A stretch of DNA of 40,791 nt from CAIOZW01 sp049317725 (GCA_049317725.1 JBMOHS010000010.1:1-40791), one strand, 5' to 3'. Positions 8,388-16,154 are shown, counted from the first letter of the stretch. Numbers and translations: made by a program. The notes: generated by a model from the sequence alone, not told the origin.

Positions 8388-9808
8388 GGTACGTTCTCTC
8401 CCGGGATGGGATCGTTCTCCTGCTCCGTTGCTTGTCCGACCCCGAGCAGCAGCAACCAGAGCATAAGGGTTTCAGAATCCCCGAAATTATAGTTGGTCAG
8501 CGCACTGAGGCCAAACCCGACCGTTGCGGCGAGGACCCCGACGCACAGACCCTCCCTCCAGAGGTCCTGACGGGCTCGCGCCGCCCGGGATCGCCGTGCG
8601 AGGTCACGACAGATCGCCACGAAGAACCAGACCAGACACCCGAGCGCCGGCACTCCCCGATCGAGCGCAATCTGAATCGGTGTCGAATGCGTGTGGGTAA
8701 TGTAGTCGCCCGGAAAGCCCCACTCTTTCCAAAAGACGCGATGGGCATCCATGCCGACCCCGAGGATCGGATGGTCAGGAATCTTCCGCAATCCTGCCTG
8801 CATGTAGCCGATGCGGCGCAGTGTGCTGTCGTCCGAAAATCGTGCGACGACCGACTGGCGACCCGTGCCGATGGCATAGAGGGCCAGGGCACCGAGCAAC
8901 GCTGCCGCGATGAGTCCAACCAGCAGCCCTCGCCGTCCTCCCCACCACCAGGCCAGGATGGTAACGGCGATGATCAACGAGAGCGTCACGCTCCGCGTCG
9001 CCGTCAGGAGGAGGGTCGCCGTGAAGATCAGAAAGAGGAGCGCCGCCCTTTGACGCTGCCACCCCGCCAGGCACCATCCAAAGGCCAGCAGGGCCAGCAT
9101 CTGCATCTGCTCGGCATAGGTCAGGAATTGTCGCGAGAATCCGGCAACGCGAAACTGGCGTCCCGCACGGCTGCCGGCGATCCCGAGCGTCCTGACATCC
9201 GTGCGCATCTCCTGTGTCACGCGCAGCTCGATCGGGAGGGGGTCGCCGGCGTGAAGCGCTTCCACGGAGACCTGATCGCCGACGTCGCGGGCCGCCAGCT
9301 CGCTCCTGATCTCTTCCATCGAACGGACTCTCTTCCGGTCGATCATCCAGACCAGATCCCCTGGACGCAACCCACCCTTCCACCACGGACTCTCCACCTT
9401 GACCGAGGTCACGATGACCCCCCGCCCGATCCCCTTCTCCAACCAACTATATCCAACCCCCATCAGCGATGAGACGACCACACACCCCACCACAATCTGT
9501 CCCCCCCGTCGTGACAGCTCGTCGCGCACCAGAAAGAGAATCAGGAAGAGCCCGATCGTCTTCAACTTGACCAGGCTGATCGCGGGTGCTGCCGAGAAGA
9601 CCGACGAAAGAATCGTCAGCGCCAGAAAGCCACCCAACGGCCACTCGATCGATGGCTCTGTCCGTCCCACCTTCCAGCCCCTCTGGCCGGTCAGGCGACG
9701 AACGATGGCGATGGTCAAAGCTGAAAGGAAGGCTGCCTGGGAGACGGCAATGGAGTGTGGAACGGCAACCGAGAAGAGGAGCAGGAAGAGAAGCAGGGCG
9801 CGATCCAA
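8372..9808 (-). CDS. O-antigen ligase/polymerase-like membrane protein with inserted PDZ domain
   Basis: This 478-aa polytopic protein has about nine or ten hydrophobic segments. The C-terminal part matches the Wzy_C/O-antigen ligase pattern: TATRSVT (268-274), then a long extracytoplasmic loop with HPILGVGMDAH (346-356) and THTHST (371-376). Such enzymes transfer or polymerise undecaprenyl-linked glycans at the periplasmic face. Between membrane segments, residues 128-198 form a PDZ-like domain (GVIVTSVKVESPWWKGGLRPGD onward), which is unusual for the family. The start is uncertain: TTG at 9808 is the first available codon and its ribosome-binding site is weak. A role in surface glycan assembly is inferred from family alone. 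Confidence 0.75.
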   Translation of the reverse strand: MDRALLLFLLLFSVAVPHSIAVSQAAFLSALTIAIVRRLTGQRGWKVGRTEPSIEWPLGGFLALTILSSVFSAAPAISLVKLKTIGLFLILFLVRDELSRRGGQIVVGCVVVSSLMGVGYSWLEKGIGRGVIVTSVKVESPWWKGGLRPGDLVWMIDRKRVRSMEEIRSELAARDVGDQVSVEALHAGDPLPIELRVTQEMRTDVRTLGIAGSRAGRQFRVAGFSRQFLTYAEQMQMLALLAFGWCLAGWQRQRAALLFLIFTATLLLTATRSVTLSLIIAVTILAWWWGGRRGLLVGLIAAALLGALALYAIGTGRQSVVARFSDDSTLRRIGYMQAGLRKIPDHPILGVGMDAHRVFWKEWGFPGDYITHTHSTPIQIALDRGVPALGCLVWFFVAICRDLARRSRAARARQDLWREGLCVGVLAATVGFGLSALTNYNFGDSETLMLWLLLLGVGQATEQENDPIPGENVPWRAS

Positions 9809-9967
9809 CCTGACGTGAAGTGGGCCTGAGCCCCCACGATGTGGGAGGAGAAGAAGGTCAAGTTGTTGGAAGGTTCGAGAGAGAATGGGAGGTCACTCCC
9901 ACGAAATCCAAGTTACCGTCCCCCGCAGGGTGGTCACTCGGCCGCCAAGCCCTCGATCGAGAGCCGT

Positions 9968-10795
9968 TCAAAGTTGCCGACGCAGGCGAATACGTCCCTC
10001 CTGCGTCCAAAGATAGAGCTTGGAATGGCCATTCCCAGAGACCGCCTCGACTACGTCCCGCTCTTGCCGGTCGTAGCGCATTGGAAACCCACTCAGATCG
10101 AACCCGCCCTGGTGCGTTGAGGCGAGCAGCTTGAAGTCGGCATCGTCGGGAACAGCCACTTCGACCCGACCAGAATAGGACTTGAGGCTGTAATTGCCCT
10201 TCGAATGCAACTCTCCACTGAACTTGACCGTGCCGTTGTGGCTGTGCCCTTCCACCTGCTGACTCCGCAACCGACTCAATTCGATGTCTCCGACCGAGGC
10301 AATGCGGGCGCGGACTTGACCATCCAAATCGACTACCGAGATCGTGCCGCGAAAGGTGAGCAGATCGAGCCGGGTCGAGGCGGGGACCCGCACATCGAAG
10401 TCCACTCGACGGAGGCCTGTCACCTTCACTTTGACTCTTTGTGGCGATGATTGGACCGCTTGGATGCGGGGCTCGTCTCCCCCGGGCTTCGTTTCCGACT
10501 TCGCCGAGATCGAGATCTGCTCCACTCCCGGTGCCGCAGCGGAAACCCGAATCGTACCGATCTGATTGATGATCTCCAGCTCCCCTGCCTCTGGGGGCAT
10601 CGAGAAGGTCCGGGCCCACTCGCTGGTCACGCCCATTCCCCCTTCTTGGGGAGTCGCTGCTTCCATCAATGGAGAGCAGGCGAAAGGAGAGAGGAGGCAG
10701 AGCGTCGCGGTCCAGACTCCCAGCACGCGCCGCCCTCGTGGGTACCGACACGTTGATCTCTTCTGTGGAGAGACGTTGACCCACCCGTATCCCAT
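9968..10795 (-). CDS. Exported DUF4097-type adhesin-like protein
   Basis: This 275-aa protein has a basic N-terminus and a hydrophobic stretch ending FACSPLMEA, which could be a signal peptide or a poor lipobox. The remainder is a repetitive beta-strand pattern (IINQIGTIRVSAA, LLTFRGTISVVDLDGQV, SYSGRVEVAVPDDADFKL), as in the DUF4097 right-handed beta-helix family. Members commonly follow sigma/anti-sigma pairs and are thought to be envelope-stress or surface proteins. The ATG at 10795 is preferred over 10831 because AGGAGAGG lies about 8 nt upstream. It sits 48 bp after the anti-sigma gene and probably belongs to its transcript. The molecular function is unknown. Confidence 0.78.
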   Translation of the reverse strand: MGYGWVNVSPQKRSTCRYPRGRRVLGVWTATLCLLSPFACSPLMEAATPQEGGMGVTSEWARTFSMPPEAGELEIINQIGTIRVSAAAPGVEQISISAKSETKPGGDEPRIQAVQSSPQRVKVKVTGLRRVDFDVRVPASTRLDLLTFRGTISVVDLDGQVRARIASVGDIELSRLRSQQVEGHSHNGTVKFSGELHSKGNYSLKSYSGRVEVAVPDDADFKLLASTHQGGFDLSGFPMRYDRQERDVVEAVSGNGHSKLYLWTQEGRIRLRRQL

Positions 10796-10843
10796 CGATT
10801 GCCCTCTCCTTTTTGGAGCCCCACCTGCCATACGATTCAGCTC

Positions 10844-11545
10844 TCAGTTGAGGCGTTCGACATCATCGAGGAGCTGGCGCTTCTCTTCATAGAGGTCCAG
10901 CATCTTCTGCACCTGCATCAGGTCATTGGGATCTTTGGCCAATTGCTCCTGGCACCGCTTCAACGAAGCCTCGATCTTGTTCAACTGCCGATCGAAATCG
11001 GCACGAAATTCCGGATCCCAATTCCCTTTGCGTTCGTTAATCGCCGCCATCTTGCGTTCGATCTCCGCCCGCTTGCTCGTCTCTTCTCGCAGCAGCGCTC
11101 CCTGCAGACGGGTGAAATCGATCTCCGTCGCCCCTGGGCGCGAGTTGTTGAACTGGTAGATCGTCACGGAGATCAGGATCAGGGCCAGCGCACCCGCACC
11201 CGCCATCTGCGGCAGACTGAAGATGAAGGTCTGGCGGCGCAGACGTTCCCACCAGGAGGGGGCCACGCTCGACGCACCGTTGGAAACTTTCGCTTGATTC
11301 CCGGACTGCTCGATCTCAATCTGATTGGCGATGCGGGTCCAGAGAGAGGCTGGAGGGGTGTGGACGGGCAGTTCGCGGGCCGCGAGGCGGATCTCCTGCA
11401 GCTCACCCTGCAACCCTCTGCATCCGGCACACTTCTGAAGGTGGGTTGCGATTGCTTTCTGCTCGCTGGCGGTCAGCGTGCTGCGCTTTCCCTCCAGCGA
11501 CTCGACATATTCCGACAGCATCCCGGCAACTGTTCGGCACTCCAT
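10844..11545 (-). CDS. Zinc-type anti-sigma factor, single-pass membrane protein
   Basis: This 233-aa protein has a ZAS/zf-HC2 motif H35-x3-C39-x2-C42 (HLQKCAGC) with C3 nearby. A linker follows, then one membrane segment (about 113-131, QMAGAGALALILISVTIYQ) and a charged, probably coiled-coil C-terminal region (about 145-233) outside the membrane. Proteins of this layout hold an ECF sigma factor at the membrane until a signal releases it. AGGAG lies 6 nt before the ATG. It starts 11 bp after the ECF sigma gene, the usual arrangement. The long coiled-coil sensor region is the likely signal input; the signal is unknown. Confidence 0.88.
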   Translation of the reverse strand: MECRTVAGMLSEYVESLEGKRSTLTASEQKAIATHLQKCAGCRGLQGELQEIRLAARELPVHTPPASLWTRIANQIEIEQSGNQAKVSNGASSVAPSWWERLRRQTFIFSLPQMAGAGALALILISVTIYQFNNSRPGATEIDFTRLQGALLREETSKRAEIERKMAAINERKGNWDPEFRADFDRQLNKIEASLKRCQEQLAKDPNDLMQVQKMLDLYEEKRQLLDDVERLN

Positions 11546-11556
11546 ACGAATCTCCT

Positions 11557-12168
11557 CTATCCTCTCTGCGGCTTTCCTTTGTTGAGCAGATCCCGAAGCC
11601 GCATCCGTGCTTTGTGTAGTTGTGACTTGGAGGTTCCGACGCTGACTCCAAGGAGCGTGGCAACCTCTTCGTGCTCGAATCCTTCCACATCGTGGAGGAC
11701 GAAAACTGTGCGGTACCCTGGTGGAAGCTCCGCAATGGCCTGATCAAGGGCGATGCGGTCGACAAAGCGGGGGCGCTCACTGGCCGAAAGAAGAAGATCC
11801 TGCATCTCGCCGATCTCACCCTCCTCGGTCGTCTTCTCGAGACGAAACCCTTTCTTGCGAAAGTGCATCAGGACGTGGTTGACCGTCAATCGATGCAACC
11901 AGGTACTGAACGCCGACTCGCCCCGGAAACTGCCCACTTTGCGAAAGAGCTGAATGAAGACATCCTGTGTCAGGTCCTCGGCCTCGGTCGCGTTAGCGAT
12001 CATGCGGAGGCAGAGGCTGTAGACCCGCCGGTGGTGTCGCTCATAGAGTTGTTCAAAAGCCCCCATGTCGCCGGAGGCAGACGCTTGCGTTAATTCGAAA
12101 TCGGACGTTACTTTGTTGGTCACCTTGGTTGTCACGTCGGTTTGCCCACTCTGGAGCACGCATCGCAC
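11557..12168 (-). CDS. ECF-type RNA polymerase sigma factor
   Basis: This protein of up to 203 aa has sigma region 2 at about 36-98 (ATEAEDLTQDVFIQLFRKV, FSTWLHRLTVNH) and region 4 at about 140-198 (LDQAIAELPPGYRTVFVLHD, helix-turn-helix EEVATLLGVSVGTSKSQLH). The linker between them is short and there is no region 3, as in ECF factors. It is paired with a zinc-type anti-sigma gene and probably controls the downstream envelope genes. The start is uncertain: GTG at 12168 is the longest, while in-frame GTGs at 12159, 12135 and 12123 are alternatives and none has a strong ribosome-binding site. Confidence 0.9.
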   Translation of the reverse strand: MRCVLQSGQTDVTTKVTNKVTSDFELTQASASGDMGAFEQLYERHHRRVYSLCLRMIANATEAEDLTQDVFIQLFRKVGSFRGESAFSTWLHRLTVNHVLMHFRKKGFRLEKTTEEGEIGEMQDLLLSASERPRFVDRIALDQAIAELPPGYRTVFVLHDVEGFEHEEVATLLGVSVGTSKSQLHKARMRLRDLLNKGKPQRG

Positions 12169-12601
12169 AAGCTGACCGAAGCGTTGAAGTACTCGATCGG
12201 TTCCTCACCGGAACCGCTCATCTCATCCATTCAACTCTTCGGGGCTTGAGATGCGGTCCCCTGTTTCCAGGTTGCACTCGCTCGAAGATTTTCCACACCC
12301 ACGGCCGGCGACAAGATGCTCCGCTTCAGGAGAAGAGGAGTGTTTCTTCTGGAGCGGACAGCGATCCGTCGCATCCTGCAGCCTTTCGTCCAGAAGGGGC
12401 AGGGCTCAGGGGCCGGACAAAAGACAACGTATCATAGTCGATGGACGGAAAGGGCGACAAGAACAATCGATCTTCTAATCTCCCTACAGGCCCCAGAGCG
12501 TGGAAACAGGGGATCGCCTTTTCCCTCTCCCTCCGTGTACAATTCGCTGGTTCTGGGCACTTCAAGGATGGTCGAACGGGTGAGGAAGGGAAGAGTCGCC
12601 T
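12169..12601. other. Divergent intergenic region between sigma factor and radical SAM gene
   Basis: No convincing gene is present; small open frames here have no family features. A 7-bp inverted repeat (CGGTTCC at 12198-12204, GGAACCG at 12210-12216) lies about 30 bp upstream of the sigma reading frame. Its - strand contains GGAACC, resembling the -35 element of ECF-dependent promoters, so autoregulation is possible. The spacing to a -10 is poor. TACAAT at 12538-12543 is a weak candidate -10 for the + strand radical SAM gene, whose ATG is preceded by AGGAAGGGAAG. Confidence 0.4.
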
Positions 12602-13606
12602 ATGCCACGAATTGGAATCGAATTGAATAACGTCTGTAATCTCGATTGTGGCCACTGCTTCCGGAATATCTACCGGGGAGGCGCAGAGGAGAATCAGGAT
12701 CTTTTCCTTCCCGTTCCGGTTCTGGAGAAGGTCCTGCGGGAAGCGAAACCACTTGGCTATCATCACGTAGCGTTGACCGGGGGGGAACCCGCGCTTCATC
12801 CCCGTTTTGGGGAGTGCCTCGATCGCATCATCGAGGCGGGCTATACCTACCATTTTCTGACCAACGCACGGAACTTCGAGAAGACCCTCCGGACGCTTGG
12901 GGAAGGAAATCGACGTTCAGGGCTCGCAGGGATCTCCTTCAGCCTGGACGGCGCCACTGCGGCAACACATGACCGCATCCGGGGCAAGGACTCTTTCCGC
13001 GAGGTGGTCACCGCCATCGCCGCCTGTCAGGCGGTCGGGATCGAAGCCTCAATCATTACGACAATCAACCGCGTCAACCGCCACGAGATCGACGCGCTCG
13101 CCTTGCTCGGAGCGCATCTCCGCGTGCGGCGCCAGATCTTCGGCCATCAAAACCCGACTGAACATAACACGGCCGAGGACTTCACCCTGCCGTTGGCGGA
13201 GTGGCCCGCCGTAGAGCGGGATGTCGCCCGCGTCATCGAGGAGTTTCGCCACGAGATCTCGATGGCGATTGGCTTTCATACCGACTACTACCTGCCGCGG
13301 TGTGGCCCGTTTGCCCTCGATGACCTCAATATCGACTACAAGGGAAGATTGACCCTCTGCTGCCAACTCTCCAACTACCGTGATGCCGTCGGCGATGGGG
13401 AAGATGTCGTTGGTGACCTCCGCACGAGTAGTTTACAGGAGTGCCTGCATCATCTCATGGGGCTGCTCCAACGACTCAAAGGTGAGCGGCTGGAGATGGC
13501 CGCTGATCCCACGCGGCGGGATCAGCTCCACTACCCCTGCCTGGTCTGCATCGAGCGGTTCAAGAAGACAAGCGCTCAAACTCCACTTATCCAATTGACC
13601 CGCTGA
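12602..13606 (+). CDS. Radical SAM protein with SPASM-like C-terminal cysteines
   Basis: This 334-aa cytoplasmic enzyme has the radical SAM [4Fe-4S] motif C12-x3-C16-x2-C19 (CNLDCGHC) at its very start, and the SAM-binding GGEP (60-63). SFSLDGATAATHD (112-124) follows the family pattern. The C-terminal part carries C234, C253-C254 (LTLCCQLSN) and C313-x2-C316 (YPCLVC), a plausible auxiliary-cluster set as in SPASM/twitch enzymes. The substrate is unknown: no RiPP precursor, cofactor-synthesis or tRNA-modification gene is adjacent, and it converges with the DUF1573 gene. AGGAAGGGAAG precedes the ATG by about 8 nt. Confidence 0.82.
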   Translation: MPRIGIELNNVCNLDCGHCFRNIYRGGAEENQDLFLPVPVLEKVLREAKPLGYHHVALTGGEPALHPRFGECLDRIIEAGYTYHFLTNARNFEKTLRTLGEGNRRSGLAGISFSLDGATAATHDRIRGKDSFREVVTAIAACQAVGIEASIITTINRVNRHEIDALALLGAHLRVRRQIFGHQNPTEHNTAEDFTLPLAEWPAVERDVARVIEEFRHEISMAIGFHTDYYLPRCGPFALDDLNIDYKGRLTLCCQLSNYRDAVGDGEDVVGDLRTSSLQECLHHLMGLLQRLKGERLEMAADPTRRDQLHYPCLVCIERFKKTSAQTPLIQLTR

Positions 13607-13627
13607 TGGATCTCCCTCGGTGGCAGA

Positions 13628-14341
13628 TCAGGGCGTGACCTCCAACTCGAGGTCGAGAACGATCTCGGGCATCTCGGCACTGTCAGTCTTCAGCTTGATG
13701 GTTTGGCGGTAAACGCCTACCGGCAGGGTCGGTGCGCTCTGCAGGTGGAGCATGTACCGTTTGCCAGGGGCCATCGTTCGCAGCGTCGCTTGGATTTCGG
13801 TGCCGGGGTTCTCGACCTGCTTGATGCGAATCAGATCGTACGATCGGTTCGAGAGTGAAATCATTCCGCTCGCCCCCTTCCCGTACGGAGTCTTTTGCCG
13901 CCAGCTGGTCGACGGCAAAATATAGAAGGAGCCAACCAGATTGGTCGTCGGCGACATGTCGTCGTCGAGGCGCATGACGAGGGTCAGGGTAAACTGACGC
14001 CGGGTCGGATCGTTGGTGAAGACTTCTGTCGTTTTGACCAGCCGGCCTGCGAAGGTGCTGGTGTCGATTTTGAGCGCGATATACCCCTCCCGACCGGGAG
14101 GGACGACCTTGGTATAGTCGGTTGCTGCGCACCCTCAACTGGGTGCGACACCCTCGATTCGCAACTCAGAGGCGCCCTCGTTGCGAAAACGGAAGGTATG
14201 GGCTCCGCCGACGCTCTTCTTGACGATTCCGAGGTCGTGTTCTACCGAATCGATGACCAGCTTGGGGGGCTCCTGTAGCAGGATCGGCGTGACGCCTCCG
14301 ACCCAGAAAGCCAGGAAAAGAGAAAGGAATGGAGTCAGCAT
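13628..14341 (-). CDS. Exported DUF1573 protein with in-frame TGA at the conserved Cys (selenoprotein candidate or nonsense allele)
   Basis: Read as one frame of 237 codons, this encodes an N-terminal signal peptide (about 1-22) and a DUF1573 Ig-like domain: VEHDLGIVKKSVGGAHTF, then RFRNEGASELRIEGVAPS, a TGA, GCAATDYTKVVPPG and GYIALKIDT. A second beta-rich region extends to the stop at 13628-13630. The family motif is S-C-G-C; here it reads S-TGA-G-C, with TGA at 14135-14137. I checked every codon from 14140 down to 13973 and the frame stays open with family-like sequence. Conventional calling would split it into a 68-aa and a 115-aa fragment. The ATG at 14341 has AGGAGAG upstream. It follows holA by 30 bp on the same strand. 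The family's role is poorly known. Recoding, mutation and sequencing error are all possible. Confidence 0.7.
14085..14102 (-). other. Perfect hairpin with GGUC loop downstream of the in-frame TGA
   Basis: On the coding strand CCCTCCC pairs with GGGAGGG around a GGTC loop. The stem begins 33 nt after the TGA. GGUC is the apical sequence of the E. coli fdhF SECIS element. The loop lies about 40 nt from the TGA, slightly beyond the usual bacterial range of about 16-37 nt. The codons (Pro-Pro-Gly-Arg-Glu-Gly) are also explicable by GC-rich coding, so this is suggestive only. Confidence 0.4.
14128..14147 (-). other. 7-bp hairpin with the in-frame TGA in its loop
   Basis: CGCACCC (14128-14134) and GGGTGCG (14141-14147) are perfect inverted repeats around the 6-nt loop. 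On the coding (-) strand that loop reads AGTTGA and contains the in-frame TGA. Confidence 0.65.
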
Positions 14342-14371
14342 CGGAATGGTTCTCTCCTGATGAGAAGAAGA

Positions 14372-15484
14372 TCAACGGGGAGGTTGGTTGGTCCCGGCCC
14401 GTCTAAGTGGTTGTGTGGGGATCTCTTTGGAGGTCAACTCGCAGATCAGCAGCTCCATTTGCAATCTTGGAGTACCCAGCGACGATTTGAGGGCGAGGTC
14501 GGTCAAGGCCAGACGCTCGATTCCTTGTTGTAGCACAGACCAGTCGAGCCGTCGAGCCTTTTCATTGATGTGGGTTACCGCATAGGGGGACATGCCAAGC
14601 GCCTGGGCAACGTCTGAATTGGGCAGATTCTGCGCCATGAGGTCTTTGGCCATGGCCAATCGTCGATAGTTGCTGGCGATGGCGCCGAGCATCATCAGCG
14701 AGGTTGACTGCGGCGAGTCGCTGCCATTGGTGTAGATCCGGTCGAGGAGCCGCAACGCCCGCCCGCGATCGCCGGCGAGTATGGCATCGGTCAGCTCAAA
14801 GTTGCTGTGTTCCCGCGAGTCCCGCACCAGCAGGTCGAGCACCTCGGCCGTGATGGCGGGTCGGGTCCGGCTCCGTTCTTCTTGACTTCCGCCAAGGTAG
14901 CAGAGGACCTTGTCCAGTTCAGGAACCAGGCGGCCCAGCTCGACTCCCACCCGCCCGATCAGCCGCCCCGCAGTCGCTGGGTCGAGACGATACCCCGCCT
15001 CTTCAACGTAGCCACGGGCCCACTGTACCGCTTGTGAGTCATCCAGTAAGGGATAGGAGACTACCTGGCACCCCTTCTTCAAGAGAGAGGCGATCGTGCG
15101 TCGATTGTCGAGTCCCGGGGTAGTGAAGACGAGAATGGTCGTCTCCGCCGGGCTTCGCAAGTAGTCCTTGAGGGCCTCGATCGGCCCCTCCTCACTGAGG
15201 GACTCGAAGTCCCGGACGACGACCAGCCGCCGCGCGGCCATCAGCGGATATTGTCGCGCCAGCCGGAGCACCTCCTCCAGATTCCCTCCAGCGACCGAGA
15301 CCTGACTCGCGTTGAAATCGCTGAGAGAGGGGTCGATCGCCGCCGCTTGGATCTGGTGGACTGCCTTCTCCCGCAACCATTTCTCGGGTCCCTCGAGCAG
15401 GTAGAGGGGGGCAAACTGCCCCGTCCGAACCTGGTGCTCGAGCAACTCCCGCGATTTTCCACTATCGGGCGCCGCTTTTCGCAT
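14372..15484 (-). CDS. holA: DNA polymerase III delta subunit
   Basis: This 370-aa protein is the clamp-loader delta subunit, which opens the beta sliding clamp. It has the degenerate AAA+ start LLEGPEKWLREKAVHQI (29-45), in which delta naturally lacks a Walker A Lys. Typical stretches follow: PLMAARRLVVVRDF, TTILVFTTPGLDNRR, and the C-terminal collar region with FELTDAILAGDRGRALRLLD, MMLGAIASNYRRL and LTDLALKSS. Length is slightly above the common 330-345 aa, with a short basic tail. The ATG at 15484 follows the lptE stop by 6 bp, so the two are probably co-transcribed; lptE-holA adjacency is widespread in Gram-negative bacteria. Confidence 0.88.
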   Translation of the reverse strand: MRKAAPDSGKSRELLEHQVRTGQFAPLYLLEGPEKWLREKAVHQIQAAAIDPSLSDFNASQVSVAGGNLEEVLRLARQYPLMAARRLVVVRDFESLSEEGPIEALKDYLRSPAETTILVFTTPGLDNRRTIASLLKKGCQVVSYPLLDDSQAVQWARGYVEEAGYRLDPATAGRLIGRVGVELGRLVPELDKVLCYLGGSQEERSRTRPAITAEVLDLLVRDSREHSNFELTDAILAGDRGRALRLLDRIYTNGSDSPQSTSLMMLGAIASNYRRLAMAKDLMAQNLPNSDVAQALGMSPYAVTHINEKARRLDWSVLQQGIERLALTDLALKSSLGTPRLQMELLICELTSKEIPTQPLRRAGTNQPPR

Positions 15485-15490
15485 CCTGTT

Positions 15491-16012
15491 TCAGAATCCT
15501 TCAAGCAGGGAGGTCATGACTGACCGGGCAAAATCGAGCGCGATCCGCTCAACGGCTGGGCCCTCTTCAGAGAAGAAGGTTGATGGGTCTCCAGAGATCT
15601 CATACTCCCCCCGGAAGGTGAAGTTCTGGTAATCGAAGAGGACCCGGTTTTTGGTCAGGTCGCGGACTGTCAGGCCGACCGTGATGGTCACCTCGGAGAG
15701 ACGGGCCCGTCCGAAGTCGTCGAGGAGTGTCGGCCGCAGCGAAAAGGCGTGGACCTTGCCCTCCATCACCGCATCGGCCCCTTCCGGTGAAGCAGTCACC
15801 GTCAGGGAGCGCGACCGACGGAGTGCCTCGTTGACCAGGGCCGCCGTCAACCGCTGCTCGACTTTAAACCGCAGGCTCGGATTCTCCAGGGGGAGGATCG
15901 CCAGGGTACGGATATGCTTGGGAAGGCCTGTCCCCCTTCCCGCCGGCCGATAACACTCCGTAAACCCCGTCACTCCCAACAGTAGCACGCCGATTCCCAG
16001 CCAACGGATCAT
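15491..16012 (-). CDS. lptE: LPS-assembly lipoprotein LptE
   Basis: This 173-aa protein has an N-terminal hydrophobic segment (about 3-18) ending in GFTECYRPAGRG; C20 is the expected lipidation site although the lipobox is weak. The LptE pattern follows: YRPAG, LPKHIRTLAILPLEN, VEQRLTAALVNEALRR, ADAVMEGKVHAF, and VTITVGLTVRDLTKNRVLFDYQ (in two parts). LptE plugs the LptD barrel that inserts LPS into the outer membrane. The ATG at 16012 is preferred over 16039 because it begins the signal peptide and has GAGGGAG upstream. It supports a diderm, LPS-bearing host and fits with gmhA in the same window. Confidence 0.85.
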   Translation of the reverse strand: MIRWLGIGVLLLGVTGFTECYRPAGRGTGLPKHIRTLAILPLENPSLRFKVEQRLTAALVNEALRRSRSLTVTASPEGADAVMEGKVHAFSLRPTLLDDFGRARLSEVTITVGLTVRDLTKNRVLFDYQNFTFRGEYEISGDPSTFFSEEGPAVERIALDFARSVMTSLLEGF

Positions 16013-16075
16013 CTCTGTCTCCCTCTCATCAAGGCTCAAGGCGGCAATCTCCGCTGCCCCGAGACTGGCTTTTCA

Positions 16076-16098
16076 CCCCCACCCCAACCCCCACCCCC
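16076..16098 (-). other. Tight G-quadruplex motif in front of lptE
   Basis: On the - strand, which is the sense strand of lptE, four G-runs of 5, 5, 4 and 5 are separated by loops of 1, 2 and 1 nt. The + strand shows C-runs at 76-80, 82-85, 88-92 and 94-98 of the 16000s. The motif lies 64-86 nt upstream of the lptE ATG, in the 142-bp gap after the sigma-factor gene. It could be an RNA structure in the leader or simple low complexity. Confidence 0.6.
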
Positions 16099-16154
16099 AC
16101 CATTTTGGGCCGTCTCCAGCCTTGGATGGCCAAGTGGGAGCCGGGCAGTCAAGG

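Noticed and set aside
12316..12630. Small open frames upstream of the radical SAM gene as a possible RiPP precursor
   Set aside because: They run into the radical SAM start in another frame, and have no leader/core pattern or good ribosome-binding site.
13628..13975. Separate 115-aa gene for the C-terminal half of the DUF1573 protein
   Set aside because: The frame continues upstream without a stop to the TGA at 14135, and the upstream codons encode the rest of the DUF1573 domain.
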